A stretch of DNA of 64,000 bases, from the NCBI GenBank assembly GCA_903910385.1, contig CAIVZM010000019.1, forward strand, positions 1 to 64,000. The letters are read 5' to 3'. This DNA is from an uncultured Armatimonadota bacterium. GTDB lineage: Bacteria; Armatimonadota; Armatimonadia; Armatimonadales; Armatimonadaceae. The translations under genes and the position numbers were made by a program. The notes below the pieces were generated by a model, which was not told where the DNA came from, made no database searches, and was given only the letters and a program-made list of their open reading frames with translations. How positions within the stretch are numbered: the first letter of the stretch is position 1; every line of letters begins with the position of its first letter. Shown in pieces: positions 9,769-20,000 of the stretch.

Positions 9769-12700
9769 ATGGCTGACGCATCTACATTTGATAAGATTCG
9801 TATTGGCATCGCGTCGCCGGACCAGATTCGTACCTGGTCGTATGGCGAAGTAAAGAAGCCGGAAACGATTAACTACCGGACATTTAAACCGGAACGGGAT
9901 GGTCTCTTCTGTGAAAAGATTTTCGGACCTACCAAAGACTGGGAATGCCACTGCGGGCGTTACAAAAAGGTAAAGTTCAAAGGCATCATCTGCGATCGTT
10001 GCGGCGTCGAAGTAACGCGGTCTAAAGTGCGACGTGAGCGGATGGGGCATATCGAACTTGCCTCTCCCGTTTGTCACATCTGGTATCTCAAGGGCGTTCC
10101 CTCGCCGCTTGCGCTGATACTGGATATGACGCCACGTCCTCTGGAGAAAGTGCTTTACTTCGCCTCCTACATTGTCACACACGTGGACAAAGGACGGACG
10201 ATGGCGGGGCTCGATCAATTCCGGGATGCCGTCGAGCAGGAAATCGCATCTCTGGAAGATGAGCGGGATGACATCATTCGTGAGTATCGCGACGATTTCG
10301 CCCGTGAGACCGCTCTGGGGCGTATCGTTGAAATCGGGGAGACAGAAACCGGCGAAGATGACGACGCGGAAGCGGCGGTTGTTCTGGACCCGGATGCGGA
10401 ACCTGAGCGCGTACCTTATACCGAAGAAGAAATCTTCGGTCGTCAGCGGCAGTTAGAAGATCGCATCAAGCAGGAAGAGAAGGACGCGACCGAACGCGCC
10501 GAAGAACTGCGTGAAGCGCTCAAGTTGTTGCAAACGCTGGAAAAGCGAATGCTTATCAACGAAGACCAGTGGCGTGCAATCGAGCGTCTGTTGCAAGTGC
10601 TCAGTGATCGCGTTTCGCCGGAACTCTATGACGGTATCAACGATGCTTCGTCCACTTCTATCGTTCGCGCTGGATTGGGCGGAGCGGCGATCAAAGAATT
10701 GCTGATGGAAGTAGACCTCGAATCCCTGCAACGGCAGTTGCGCAAAGATGTTGAGGAAACGCAGGGGCCACGCCGTCTCCGCGCCATCAAGCGTATCGAA
10801 GTTGTCAATGCGTTCCTGGAAAGCAAGGCGCGTCCGGAATGGATGATTCTGGATGCGGTGCCGGTCATTTCGCCGGAACTGCGCCCGATGGTGCAGTTGG
10901 ACGGTGGGCGCTTCGCGACATCTGACCTCAACGATTTGTATCGGCGTATCATCAACCGAAACAACCGTCTGAAGAAGATTACGGAGATTCGCGCCCCCGA
11001 AAGCATCGTCAACCATGAAAAACGATTGCTTCAGGAAGCGGTGGACGCCCTGATCGATAACGGACGTCGGACTCGACCGGTCACCGGCTCGAATGGTCGC
11101 CCGCTGAAGTCGCTTTCCGACATGCTCAAGGGCAAGGAAGGTCGCTTCCGCAAGAACCTGCTGGGCAAGCGTGTCGACTACTCCGGTCGGTCGGTCATCG
11201 TCGTCGGTCCGGACTTGCGATTGCATGAATGCGGTCTGCCGAAGGAGATGGCGCTGGAACTCTTCAAGCCCTTCGTCATGAAGACGCTGGTCGAGCGACA
11301 GTTTACGTCCAACATCAAAACGGCGAAGCGTATGATCGACAAGATGCGCCCGGAAGTGTGGGATGCGCTCGAAGAAGTGATCAAGGAACATCCGGTTCTT
11401 CTGAACCGGGCGCCAACCCTGCACCGACTCGGCATTCAGGCGTTCGAACCGAAACTGGTGGATGGTAAAGCGATCCAACTGCACCCACTCGTCTGTAAGG
11501 CGTTCAACGCCGACTTCGACGGTGACCAGATGGCGGTGCATATTCCGTTGTCGGCGACGGCTCAGGCGGAAGCTCGCATTCTGATGCTTTCGACGCATAA
11601 CCTGTTCTCACCAGCGGATGGTTCGCCAATCGTTTCGCCGCAACAGGACATCGTTCTGGGAAACTACTTCCTGACGATGGAAAAGAAAACGTTACGTCTG
11701 GATCGTGACTTCAAGGGGGCGACAGGAACCGAACTGGCGGATCAACTGGTTGGTTCGAAAGTTCTCGTTGATATCCTGCATCCGGAAACGTCAGAAGTGA
11801 TCGTCGCTAAGGGCGTCCGAATCTCTCCGGATGCGGCGATGGCGATTGCGGCGAACGCGGTAGCGATTCGTGATGTCGCTATTGTTCGGCATAAGCCGTT
11901 CGCCTCGCCGGAAGATGCCTTGATGGCGTATGACCGGGGGCTTCTGGACTTACATGACTATATCGAAGTCCGTCTTCCTGTTTACGGTACAACGGATCGT
12001 GAACTGGTGACGATCACGGCGGGACGTCTGGTGTTCAACCATGAGGTCGTGCCGGAACCGCTTCGTTATGTCAACAAGACGATGGAGAAGAACTCGCTCA
12101 TCAAGCTCATTTCCGAGGCGCATGACGCTGTCGGCGATGAAGGAACGATCATTCTTCTGGACGCGATCAAGTCTACGGGTTTCAAATGGGCTTGTAAGGC
12201 GGGGATCACGTTCGCTCTGACGGACATGAAATCGCCGCCGTCCCGCGCCGCTATTCTGAAGCAGACGGAAGACGATGTCAACAAGGTCAGCCAGAACTTC
12301 CGACGTGGCATGTATTCGCCGGGTGAGAAGAAACAGCGCGTCATCGAATTGTGGACGGGGGCTTCCGCCAAGATTGCCGATGAGATTATCGGCAATATTG
12401 AGCAGTTCAACCCGATCAACATCATCACGGACTCCAAAGCCCGAGGCTCCAAAAAGCAGCTGGCGCAGTTGTCCGGTATGCGCGGTCTGATGTCCGACCC
12501 ATTCGGGAACATTATTGACTCTCTGCCAGTGAAGTCGAACTTCCATGAAGGTCTGTCCGTTCTGGAATACTTCGTCACCACGCACGGAGCGCGAAAGGGT
12601 CTGGCGGATACCGCCCTTCGTACTGCGGACGCCGGATACCTTACCCGTCGTCTGGTAGACGTTGCACAGGATGTCATTGTTCGCGAAATCGACTGTGGCA

Positions 12701-14313
12701 CAGAGCAGGGAATTTTCGTCTCCGAACTCCGTGAAGGAAATGACACGCTCGAATCGCTCGGTGACCGCATCAAGGGACGAACGGCGCTGGAGGAAATCCT
12801 GCACCCGGAAACCAGCGAGATCATCGTCGGTAAGGGACAACCCATCAGTGATGAGAAGGCGATTGAAGTGCAGATGGCAGGCGTCAAGCGTGTCGGTCTG
12901 CGTTCCGTCCTGACCTGTGAATCGCGTCAGGGAGTCTGCTCTACCTGTTATGGTCGTGATCTTGCAACCGGCAAACCGGTGGAAATCGGCGTGGCGGTAG
13001 GTATTATCGCAGCGCAGTCCATCGGCGAACCCGGAACGCAGTTGACCATGCGAACGTTCCACACCGGCGGTATCGCCTCGGCGAACCAGTTGACGGGCGT
13101 TGCGAACGTCCGCCGACAACGCGCTCAGAGCCTCGGAATCCTGTATGAAGATCAGGAGAAGGGGCGAATCTCCCTCGGTAGCGAGGAAGGTCATGAGCGA
13201 GAGCGTCAGCGACAGGTTCAGCAGTTGCTCAAGGTTGCGGAAGAGCAGGTCGGCGGTCTTCTGCGCGTCGTCGAACTCTTTGAGGCCCGGAAGCCCAAGG
13301 GGCAGGCGATTGTCACCGAGTTCGGCGGACTGGTAGCGGACATTACGATGCAGGGGCTTCGTAAGGTCGTTATCCACTCGCCGGTCAAGGTGTCCGAAGA
13401 CGCCAAGAGCATTCGTGAGCAAGTGGCGGCGGAATCCATTTATCTGCCCGGCGCAGATGGCGGCGAAGCGGCGACTCCGATTGTACCTGCTGGAGAAAAC
13501 ATTCCGGAACGTATCGCCAAGAAGATCGCGGCGGCGGGCATTGAGTATGTCAAAGTCCGTAAGGAAAAGGTTGTCCCGTACCGTGGCGAACTGGAAGTCA
13601 AGCCGGGCGATGAGGTAGAACCGGGTCACCGACTTACTGCTGGTCCGCTGGATCCGCAGAGCGTTCTGGAACTGCAGGGCGTTCGTGGCGTGCAGGAATA
13701 CATGGTCAAGGAAGTGCAAAGCGTCTACAAACAACAGGGCGTAGATATCAACGACAAGCACATCGAGGTCATTATTCGGCAGATGCTCCGTCGCCGAAAG
13801 GTTGCGGAACCGGGCGATTGCCAGTTCCTGCCGGGTCAACAGTTAGACCGCTTCGAGATTGAGGATGCGAACCGCGAAGTGGAATCGCGCCCGACTCCCG
13901 GACGTCCGGCGACTTCTATGCCGGTGCTTCTGGGAATCACCGAAGCGTCTCTGGCTACCGACTCGTTCCTGTCGGCGGCATCGTTCCAGAAGACGACTCG
14001 TGTCCTGACGGAAGCGGCAGTGCGCGGTAAGAAGGACTACCTGGTCGGGTTGAAGGAGAACGTCATTATTGGACGCCTTATTCCCGCCGGAACCGGTCTG
14101 GCGCAGTACCGTGCTCTGGATGTCGTCTCTACCGATGGACGGAAACTGGAACCGGAGCGCCCGTCGCGCCGCATGCTCGATATCGAGCGTCTGGACGACG
14201 AGTTAGCGGAACTGGACTCCCTGAAGGCGGCGGCGGCGACCATGCTGGGCGCCGAATCCCCCGACCCGGAGGAATCCACGTCTCCCAGCCCGCTCGAACT
14301 CCTCGGTGGCTAA
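9769..14313 (+). CDS. rpoC: DNA-directed RNA polymerase subunit beta'
   Basis: 1514 residues; ATG at 9769 with AGGAAGGTGAG upstream. RpoC carries the catalytic Mg2+ site. Seen: N-terminal zinc ribbon (C60, C62, C75, C78), the rudder/lid region with [18 protein letters not shown], the catalytic NADFDGDQ (Asp582, Asp584, Asp586), bridge-helix/trigger-loop regions including [11 protein letters not shown], and the second zinc site ([13 protein letters not shown]). A segment [12 protein letters not shown] near 668-679 and a near-copy [12 protein letters not shown] near 1008-1019 suggest a duplicated sandwich-barrel module. The acidic insert around 190-250 ([11 protein letters not shown]) is probably surface exposed. 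It ends 130 bp before an intrinsic terminator. Confidence 0.99.
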   Translation: MADASTFDKIRIGIASPDQIRTWSYGEVKKPETINYRTFKPERDGLFCEKIFGPTKDWECHCGRYKKVKFKGIICDRCGVEVTRSKVRRERMGHIELASPVCHIWYLKGVPSPLALILDMTPRPLEKVLYFASYIVTHVDKGRTMAGLDQFRDAVEQEIASLEDERDDIIREYRDDFARETALGRIVEIGETETGEDDDAEAAVVLDPDAEPERVPYTEEEIFGRQRQLEDRIKQEEKDATERAEELREALKLLQTLEKRMLINEDQWRAIERLLQVLSDRVSPELYDGINDASSTSIVRAGLGGAAIKELLMEVDLESLQRQLRKDVEETQGPRRLRAIKRIEVVNAFLESKARPEWMILDAVPVISPELRPMVQLDGGRFATSDLNDLYRRIINRNNRLKKITEIRAPESIVNHEKRLLQEAVDALIDNGRRTRPVTGSNGRPLKSLSDMLKGKEGRFRKNLLGKRVDYSGRSVIVVGPDLRLHECGLPKEMALELFKPFVMKTLVERQFTSNIKTAKRMIDKMRPEVWDALEEVIKEHPVLLNRAPTLHRLGIQAFEPKLVDGKAIQLHPLVCKAFNADFDGDQMAVHIPLSATAQAEARILMLSTHNLFSPADGSPIVSPQQDIVLGNYFLTMEKKTLRLDRDFKGATGTELADQLVGSKVLVDILHPETSEVIVAKGVRISPDAAMAIAANAVAIRDVAIVRHKPFASPEDALMAYDRGLLDLHDYIEVRLPVYGTTDRELVTITAGRLVFNHEVVPEPLRYVNKTMEKNSLIKLISEAHDAVGDEGTIILLDAIKSTGFKWACKAGITFALTDMKSPPSRAAILKQTEDDVNKVSQNFRRGMYSPGEKKQRVIELWTGASAKIADEIIGNIEQFNPINIITDSKARGSKKQLAQLSGMRGLMSDPFGNIIDSLPVKSNFHEGLSVLEYFVTTHGARKGLADTALRTADAGYLTRRLVDVAQDVIVREIDCGTEQGIFVSELREGNDTLESLGDRIKGRTALEEILHPETSEIIVGKGQPISDEKAIEVQMAGVKRVGLRSVLTCESRQGVCSTCYGRDLATGKPVEIGVAVGIIAAQSIGEPGTQLTMRTFHTGGIASANQLTGVANVRRQRAQSLGILYEDQEKGRISLGSEEGHERERQRQVQQLLKVAEEQVGGLLRVVELFEARKPKGQAIVTEFGGLVADITMQGLRKVVIHSPVKVSEDAKSIREQVAAESIYLPGADGGEAATPIVPAGENIPERIAKKIAAAGIEYVKVRKEKVVPYRGELEVKPGDEVEPGHRLTAGPLDPQSVLELQGVRGVQEYMVKEVQSVYKQQGVDINDKHIEVIIRQMLRRRKVAEPGDCQFLPGQQLDRFEIEDANREVESRPTPGRPATSMPVLLGITEASLATDSFLSAASFQKTTRVLTEAAVRGKKDYLVGLKENVIIGRLIPAGTGLAQYRALDVVSTDGRKLEPERPSRRMLDIERLDDELAELDSLKAAAATMLGAESPDPEESTSPSPLELLGG

Positions 14314-14331
14314 ACAGGTAGGCTCGGCTAA

Positions 14332-14433
14332 GAGCGCCTAACAAAACCTTTGTTACGAGGCGCTAAAGAGCCTCGCCCAGAAGCTTCGCCAACCGTCCTC
14401 TGGACGGAATAAAGGATGTTTTGTTAGGTGCTC
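14332..14433. mobile_element. MITE-like element, 102 bp, 16-bp TIRs, TAA target duplication
   Basis: Left terminus GAGCGCCTAACAAAAC (14332-14347) and right terminus GTTTTGTTAGGTGCTC (14418-14433) are inverted repeats with one mismatch. TAA flanks both ends (14329-14331 and 14434-14436), as expected of a 3-bp target-site duplication. Internal hairpins GAGGC...GCCTC (14357-14374) and CCGTCC-TCT-GGACGG (14393-14407) leave no coding capacity. GAG termini with TNA duplications recall the IS1031-type branch of the IS5 family, so a matching transposase is expected elsewhere in the genome. It lies between the rpoC stop and the rpoC terminator. Alternatively it could be a structured 3' UTR, but the duplication favours insertion. 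Confidence 0.65.
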
Positions 14434-14442
14434 TAAAGCAAA

Positions 14443-14477
14443 AAACGCCGGACGGCTTAGGCCGTCCGGCGTTTCTT
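14443..14477 (+). terminator. rpoBC intrinsic terminator
   Basis: A perfect 14-bp stem (14443-14456 with 14461-14474, core ACGCCGGACGGC) with a TTAG loop is followed by TTTCTTT. This is a strong Rho-independent terminator 130 bp after the rpoC stop codon. Confidence 0.92.
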
Positions 14478-14577
14478 TATATCTTTTGGCAGGAACCGTC
14501 AAGCCAATCAGTGAAGTAAGATTCTTAGCTCCCTGTATAGCTACGGAAGCTTGTGAAGAAAGGAGATGCCAGACCAG

Positions 14578-15462
14578 ATGAATATACAACTGTCCGAAAT
14601 TGACCCTGTGATCGCTGAGGCAATTCGAGTTCAAAAACATTCTTTGGAAAAAAGTTGGCGCATGACAGACTTACATAGAAAATTAGAGGCGGTGCGCAAC
14701 AGACGTCAAAAAGAAAAGGTAGGACAAAGGAGCTACGCTTTTATGGGAGTATGGCTTTCGGTAGTACTCTGCGCCGGTATTATCGCCTTAAACTCTACTA
14801 CTCCCGGGTATCTTGTTGTTCTTGCCCTGCTATTCATTTTCTGCGCCTGTATCAGCGCCTATCTATTTAATCTACCAGACCTTCATTTTTATAATAGCTA
14901 TAATCTGGCGCATCAGGTTGAGTTCTTCGGGTACATACCGACCGCCGTTGAAGCCTCGTATCTGAAATTAGTGTCTGAACTCACCAATACCGATGCAACG
15001 CAAGAACTAGCGGCCCGTAAACTGCTTGATCAGGCGAACCATTTGATGGCAGATTATCACAGGCTGACAAAACGCTTTGACATCAATCAAAGCGTTTTGT
15101 CAGAGAGCAAAGATTCGCTGGAAGCGGAATACGATACGCTGATCAAGCGACTGCAAACGGTCACCGATCCGGAAACTCAAATGACGCTGGAACAGACAAA
15201 GGCTTTGTACGAACAACGTATGGAAAGTATTGCCGTCGTGTCTGTGGAACGGCAGCGGATGAAGTCCCGGTTCGATGCGATTCAGCAGACCTTTGAATCG
15301 GTTCGCGCCATGCTCGTCCGCGAACGAAGCGTGCAGGGAATATCCGTTAATCCATCGGAGAATATAGCGCATATGACGGCAACCCTCGCACAAATGCGGA
15401 CACAAACCGTCGCCGTAGAAAAAGCCCTTGAGGAAGTAGCGACTTTGCACATCGAAAGATAA
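14578..15462 (+). CDS. hypothetical membrane protein with C-terminal coiled coil
   Basis: 294 residues from the ATG at 14578, which has AGGAGAT at 14561-14567; an ATG at 14566 touches that binding site and is rejected. Visible architecture: a charged N-terminus (about 1-50), two adjacent hydrophobic helices (about 55-75 and 78-96, GVWLSVVLCAGIIAL and YLVVLALLFIFCACI), then about 190 mostly helical, charged residues rich in Glu, Gln, Lys and Leu, with probable coiled coil around 145-290. No family was recognised. It follows the rpoC terminator and precedes a convergent gene, so it is probably transcribed alone. A scaffold or stress/envelope role would be speculation. Confidence 0.7.
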   Translation: MNIQLSEIDPVIAEAIRVQKHSLEKSWRMTDLHRKLEAVRNRRQKEKVGQRSYAFMGVWLSVVLCAGIIALNSTTPGYLVVLALLFIFCACISAYLFNLPDLHFYNSYNLAHQVEFFGYIPTAVEASYLKLVSELTNTDATQELAARKLLDQANHLMADYHRLTKRFDINQSVLSESKDSLEAEYDTLIKRLQTVTDPETQMTLEQTKALYEQRMESIAVVSVERQRMKSRFDAIQQTFESVRAMLVRERSVQGISVNPSENIAHMTATLAQMRTQTVAVEKALEEVATLHIER

Positions 15463-15496
15463 AACGCCTGATGTCTTTCACAGGATATACGGCGTG

Positions 15497-16987
15497 TCAT
15501 AAAACGCCGCCGTCAGGGACTTCATTATAGTAAATGGCGGGTTCACTTTGCCCCGGTAAGGTAAGACCAAAGTTCAGTCTTGGTTTTCCGTGTGATTCTT
15601 GCTCTTTATTAGCAAAAATCTTTGTGTCGTCGGTAAATTGTTGCATTCGGGCTATTTCCGCCTGTATTTTTGGAATCACAGGAATAAATTGGTTGACAAG
15701 GATAAGGCCGAGAAGCGTTCTCTGAGTTGTGTTTAGCGAAGATACAGGTTGTTTTTCTCCCACCTCTAAATTTCGCAGGGAGTCATTGAACAGACGGGTG
15801 GCGTTCGCGCTGATCTGAAAACCACGAGTGGTCGCGGAAGATGCCTCGTTCTGTAACGGATTTTGTTGCAGTGGTCCCGACGCTCTCGAAGGCGTCGCAA
15901 AAAGGGCAGTGCGAACCGGTAAAGGTAACGCCTGAAAAAGAGAGGGGATGACAGTAGAATAGGTCTGTGGAATGTTTGGGCGCATTCGAGCAAGAAGCAA
16001 ACCTGATGTCCGACGCTCAATTTTCAGACCATAGAGCGCCTTGACGGCGGTTGCAGCCTGTTGCGCGGAGACATATTGCACTCCGGCGAAAACAACCGGC
16101 TTTTGTTGTAGCGAGGAGGACGCTTCGAGTCGCGGTTCACCTGGTTTGACGTCTGCACTGACCGCTTTTGTCAGATCAGCGAGTGTCTGCCCCGACTCTA
16201 AGCCATTTGTGAGAATAGACTGCGTTTCTTCGTCAAGCGTTCTGCCCTCGCCAAAATTTACCTTGAAGGGACGAAGGACATAGCCCGTCCGCACTACAGA
16301 TTCTGGGTAGCGTAGTGTGGTAAACTTTTCGCTTTTTTGACGGTAAATATAACCCCTTGTTGCGCCTGTTAGTTGTCTACTGGCTTCCCGCGCCAGAGGA
16401 AGATTACCGCCAAATGCTCCGTCCGCCAGAATGTCTTGAAATCGGTCACGTTGGGCCTCTGTCAAATCCCCAACCCGCAATCCGGTCTTTTTTACCGTGC
16501 GAAGCTGCTCCGGGGACAGACTTTTGAGAAACAGATGGATATAAAGCGCCCAGGTGTGAAGTTTCTTTTCTGCTTCCGGAGAACCCGGTGGCGCATCCGT
16601 CGGTGGGCATATCGCGCTCAAAATCGCTGTCACATCCGCCATGCTTTCCTGTAGTTCTTCATAGGTGATGCAGGGAATTTCGCCGGGACGTTCATACGTG
16701 CGATTCAGAAGAAAGTAGCCTTTTGCGGCAGTGGCGCGATAGCCGCAAAGAGCACCTATCTGTGCGATCTTCATCACGCCGCTTTGACCCTGTGAAGCGA
16801 GAATTTTGTCTATTTCACCGATCTGGGAGTCGGATGATATACCCTCGCCTTCGGCGAGGATAAAGACCTTTTCCTGCTGGGAAAGACGCTGTAACGCCTT
16901 CTCTAAGGTACTCCCCTTTGCGTAAGTCGGAGCCATAGACAAACAGAGAAAACATACAACGGTTAATGCTACTATCGTTTTGACCAT
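15497..16987 (-). CDS. hypothetical secreted protein
   Basis: 496 residues from the ATG at 16987, chosen because AGGAG lies 10 nt upstream and a signal peptide follows immediately (MVKTIVALTVVCFLCLSMAP, cleavage near TYA-KG at about 23). The open frame continues 71 codons further upstream without a signal or binding site. The mature protein is soluble-looking, with low-complexity Ser/Gln/Pro patches around 290-390 and no recognised catalytic motif. It is probably periplasmic or exported. It converges on the coiled-coil protein gene with 34 bp between the stops. No family was recognised. Confidence 0.65.
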   Translation of the reverse strand: MVKTIVALTVVCFLCLSMAPTYAKGSTLEKALQRLSQQEKVFILAEGEGISSDSQIGEIDKILASQGQSGVMKIAQIGALCGYRATAAKGYFLLNRTYERPGEIPCITYEELQESMADVTAILSAICPPTDAPPGSPEAEKKLHTWALYIHLFLKSLSPEQLRTVKKTGLRVGDLTEAQRDRFQDILADGAFGGNLPLAREASRQLTGATRGYIYRQKSEKFTTLRYPESVVRTGYVLRPFKVNFGEGRTLDEETQSILTNGLESGQTLADLTKAVSADVKPGEPRLEASSSLQQKPVVFAGVQYVSAQQAATAVKALYGLKIERRTSGLLLARMRPNIPQTYSTVIPSLFQALPLPVRTALFATPSRASGPLQQNPLQNEASSATTRGFQISANATRLFNDSLRNLEVGEKQPVSSLNTTQRTLLGLILVNQFIPVIPKIQAEIARMQQFTDDTKIFANKEQESHGKPRLNFGLTLPGQSEPAIYYNEVPDGGVL

Positions 16988-17279
16988 AATTGGATAACTC
17001 CTAAAACGGGCGAGAAGGCTTGGTTGTACTATGATAAGTCTCCCGTTAATGATAGCAACGTCAGGGTAAAACTTCCAACCACGACCATGAACGAGATAGT
17101 CGAATAATACCCCCCATTTACTATTGTCAAGGATTGTGAATAATATCACACTGGCAAATGGTTCAGGAGTTGTGCGCAAGTCCTGAACTTCATCATCCAA
17201 GTGAATAGACCATGTGCCTTAACAATGTCTTAATCTATTTTGGGTATAGTACGTGTATTGATCTCTCTGGAGGAATGGT
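16988..17279. other. intergenic region between divergent genes
   Basis: 292 bp separating the secreted protein (minus) from the prepilin gene (plus). A -10-like TATAGT at 17245-17250 lies 29 bp before the prepilin ATG, without a convincing -35. GGAGGA at 17269-17274 is the prepilin ribosome binding site. No gene, RNA or repeat was recognised in the rest. Confidence 0.4.
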
Positions 17280-18053
17280 ATGGGGCGCCGCGCTTTTACG
17301 CTCATTGAACTTCTCGTCGTTATCGCCATCATAGCGATACTTGCCGCTATTCTTTTTCCGGTCTTCGCACAGGCACGTGAGAAGGCGCGTTCTATCTCTT
17401 GTCTGTCTAATATGAAGCAGATAGGTCTTGCCACACAGATGTATGTGCAGGATAATGATGAGAAACTGTTTTTCTATGCCAGTACGGCGAACCCGTCGCG
17501 CTCCCATACCGGGGCGATTATGCCGAACGCAAACGCGGTCAACCCGGTGCGATGGTGGAACGCCCTGATGCCCTATATGAAAAACGGGCAAATTCTGGCC
17601 TGTCCCAGCGATGAACTGCCCGCCGACAGCAAGAACGCCGATGGCGTAAACGCGTATAAGCGCTCTTATATCGCCGTTCGCGCCGCTGAGGGATTGGGAT
17701 TAGCGCAAATAGAACTGCCTGTTGAGACAATTGTCGTCACGGAAAAGTGGGGGAAGGATACCGCCGGGCAACCGATTGGCGATAGCTGGATCGAACCGAC
17801 CGGCGGCGATTTCAACTATGACCCGATTGCTAAAAGGATGAGCCTTGCCGGGAACCGCCATCAAGGCGGGCTGAACGCCGCTTTCTTCGATGGGCACGCG
17901 AAGTGGATGCAACCGACCGCCATCACCGCCAGCAAAACTCTCACGGGTTGTGAACTCATTCACCAGTATCCGGTCGGCGATATGTGCGAGTCTACACTAC
18001 CGGGATGCACGAACTCCGGAAGCGAGAACCTGTGTAATTCGTTTGTCTATTAG
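17280..18053 (+). CDS. type IV prepilin-like protein (DUF1559-like/H-X9-DG class)
   Basis: 257 residues. The N-terminus [14 protein letters not shown] is a class III prepilin signal: a short basic leader, cleavage before Phe6, Glu at mature position 5, then a hydrophobic helix ([16 protein letters not shown]). The AREKAR...[11 protein letters not shown] stretch and the C-terminal [17 protein letters not shown] are typical of the large pseudopilin families of Planctomycetota and Armatimonadota. The last 40 residues hold four Cys, which may form disulfides. It would be processed by a prepilin peptidase and assembled in a pilus or type II secretion pseudopilus; no assembly ATPase gene is present. 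GGAGGA at 17269-17274 precedes the ATG. Confidence 0.9.
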   Translation: MGRRAFTLIELLVVIAIIAILAAILFPVFAQAREKARSISCLSNMKQIGLATQMYVQDNDEKLFFYASTANPSRSHTGAIMPNANAVNPVRWWNALMPYMKNGQILACPSDELPADSKNADGVNAYKRSYIAVRAAEGLGLAQIELPVETIVVTEKWGKDTAGQPIGDSWIEPTGGDFNYDPIAKRMSLAGNRHQGGLNAAFFDGHAKWMQPTAITASKTLTGCELIHQYPVGDMCESTLPGCTNSGSENLCNSFVY

Positions 18054-18080
18054 GTGAGAAGCGAATACGAAGTAACGTAA

Positions 18081-18491
18081 ATGAGAAGGCGTATCGGTGT
18101 TATTCCGGCGTTAATTGGCGCGGCGATTGTCGCTGGGGTTTTGATGGGCAACGCCACGGTCAGGGCACAGAGTGGGGGAAGCGGGGATCGTTCCCAGCTT
18201 CTTCCTCCCTCGCTTGCCAGAGTGAAGGGGAAGACAAAAGCGTCCGGAAAATCGGAAATACGTAAACCTGCAACGCCTGCTCCTACCGCACACCTGGTAG
18301 CATATGATGCCCACGACAGGAGGTATTATTCGTTACAGTGGGCGAAAAAGAATGGAATGCGTGATCCCGGCGGGGATCCGCTGGTTATTCTGCCTTTAGA
18401 AAAATTGCCTAAGGGGACGAATCCCGCTATCGCGCAATCATCGCTCTGGTTTGTAAAGCCCCGCTTATTTTCAGCGCCGTCACAGCATTAA
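18081..18491 (+). CDS. hypothetical small exported protein
   Basis: 136 residues. A signal peptide or membrane anchor is clear (MRRRIGVIPALIGAAIVAGV, possible cleavage after VRA-Q near 29). The rest is basic and rich in Ser, Lys and Pro, with a short segment YDAHDRRYYSLQWAKKNGMRD near 92-112 that is the most protein-like part. It starts 27 bp after the prepilin stop on the same strand and is probably co-transcribed, so an accessory role to the pilin is possible. No binding-site match is strong and no family was recognised. Confidence 0.55.
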   Translation: MRRRIGVIPALIGAAIVAGVLMGNATVRAQSGGSGDRSQLLPPSLARVKGKTKASGKSEIRKPATPAPTAHLVAYDAHDRRYYSLQWAKKNGMRDPGGDPLVILPLEKLPKGTNPAIAQSSLWFVKPRLFSAPSQH

Positions 18492-18520
18492 TAGCGGTGT
18501 ACGGTCTAGCGAACTACGGT

Positions 18521-18778
18521 CTAAATGCCAGTGTCGTCTTCGGGAAATCCGCCTTCGCCACAATGCTCGCCGACCTCGATTTCAATAAACTGGATATGTT
18601 CGGTGCGTAGAATGACACGTCCTTCGCGTTCGGAATCGAAGGCGAAGGAGGGGAATTCCATCCGACGTTGAACGAACTTGGTCGCTTCATCCAGAGATTC
18701 GGCGGTCATTTTTTCGCAAATTGAGACGCCTTTATCTCCGCGATGCAACCAGTAATACACCATGAACTTCTGTTTCAT
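18521..18778 (-). CDS. hypothetical small protein
   Basis: 85 residues, acidic at the C-terminus, no signal peptide or membrane segment. The ATG at 18778 has AGGAAAAC about 9 nt upstream. Segments such as MVYYWLHRGDKGVSICEKM and VILRTEHIQFIEIEV suggest a small alpha/beta fold. It converges on the preceding small exported gene. No family was recognised; coding is supported mainly by the binding site and an uninterrupted frame. Confidence 0.5.
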   Translation of the reverse strand: MKQKFMVYYWLHRGDKGVSICEKMTAESLDEATKFVQRRMEFPSFAFDSEREGRVILRTEHIQFIEIEVGEHCGEGGFPEDDTGI

Positions 18779-18904
18779 CGTTCCGTTTTCCTGCGTTCGA
18801 TGCGGCTTGCTGGCGTAAAACCATACAAGGTGGATGCGATTTTATTATACACGAAGTGGGGCTTCGATTAAATATCGCCTTGTCGGACAGACCCGAAATT
18901 TTCT

Positions 18905-19903
18905 TCAGGATTCGCTTTTCGCCGGGGGATATGTCCCGTTGATGACCATTTCCGCCTCACGGTGAAAAAGCAGTAATTCGTGTCGATTGTTCTGATTCTG
19001 ATCTGTCCCGAAGGTGTCGATCATCAGTTTGCGTAGCTGTAACAACCATTTCTGGGATTCCGCTTTATTTCCCTGTCGGAAATACGCCAGGGCGAGAAAC
19101 GGCCAGTTGAAGGGGTCTTTGACCACGCGTTCGGATTCCGCTAATGCCTGAATCGCGTTTGCATCGTCTCCAGCGCGGTAGAGGGCGACGCCCAGCGTAT
19201 TGAGGTAGAGGGCGCGTTCCAGTCGCCCGTCTGTACGCCCCGCGCTTCTTTCAGTGGAACCTGCTCTGTTTAACGCCTCCCGTGCGAGCGTGATCGGTAG
19301 GGAATAATCGGTAAGACCGTCGCGTAAAAGGATACACATCCAGGCAAGGTTGTTCGCATCCGCACCGGGATTGATACGTAGAGAGGATTGATCTTTCGTG
19401 TTTTTGCGATCCGCCAGAAATGATTCGCAATGGGCTTTGTAGGCGATACGATCCCCTTGCAACGCCAATTTTCCGGCAATACTGACCGGGTCTTTCCCGA
19501 TAAGGATTTTGCTGAAAACTTCAATGGATTTCTGCGTTTCTCCCGCTCGAAATAGCGCTTCTCCTTTCATCGCCAGTAGACCGAATCGATTTCGGTCATC
19601 CTCTGAAATCAAACTTCCGGCGATGTCGGCTGCCTTCAGCCATTGACCTTGCTGTCCGAACCGCGCGGCTTGGTCTCTTGTCGCACGTAACCTGGTGGCG
19701 TGTTCTCGCATCTCCGCGATGCGTTTGGGATTGATCTCTTCTTTTGATGGTTCTTCCTGAGCCGGATTCCTGGCAAAGAATCGCTCCAGAGGGCCAGAAA
19801 TCGCTAACCCACCCAGAAGACAGCCAATAACGGCGATAAGCGTAAGGATTCGTTGCCGCGTTGCATTATCCGCTTGCATACTTGACTTCGTTTCTATTGC
19901 CAT
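18905..19903 (-). CDS. membrane-anchored TPR-like protein
   Basis: 332 residues. One N-terminal membrane helix (ILTLIAVIGCLLGGLAI, about 19-35) is followed by a long alpha-helical domain with repeat-like pairs: GQQGQWLKAADIAGSLI, GEALFRAGETQKSIEVFSKIL, LGVALYRAGDDANAIQALAES and LAYFRQGNKAESQKWLLQL. These resemble degenerate tetratricopeptide repeats used for protein-protein contacts. The bulk is probably outside the cytoplasmic membrane. It is 98 bp downstream of the carboxypeptidase gene on the same strand. The start ATG at 19903 lacks a strong binding site; ATG at 19879 is an alternative. No specific partner can be named. Confidence 0.7.
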   Translation of the reverse strand: MAIETKSSMQADNATRQRILTLIAVIGCLLGGLAISGPLERFFARNPAQEEPSKEEINPKRIAEMREHATRLRATRDQAARFGQQGQWLKAADIAGSLISEDDRNRFGLLAMKGEALFRAGETQKSIEVFSKILIGKDPVSIAGKLALQGDRIAYKAHCESFLADRKNTKDQSSLRINPGADANNLAWMCILLRDGLTDYSLPITLAREALNRAGSTERSAGRTDGRLERALYLNTLGVALYRAGDDANAIQALAESERVVKDPFNWPFLALAYFRQGNKAESQKWLLQLRKLMIDTFGTDQNQNNRHELLLFHREAEMVINGTYPPAKSES

Positions 19904-20000
19904 TCGGGCAAAATTCTCAGGTTCCCTCGTTATTCTTCGTTGTTAGTGATGTCCTTTTTTCGGTCATTGTTCTGAAATAGGGATTCTGCGAATGCCGACA

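Noticed and set aside
11950-13839. Long antisense open frame (629 codons) over rpoC
   Set aside because: It is the mirror of a highly conserved GC-rich coding sequence. It has no recognisable domain, and rpoC is certain on the other strand. Similar antisense frames over rpoB, gyrB and the sulfate genes were dropped for the same reason.
15497-17200. Upstream extension of the secreted protein to 17200
   Set aside because: The extra 71 codons have no start signal, while the ATG at 16987 has AGGAG and a signal peptide directly behind it.
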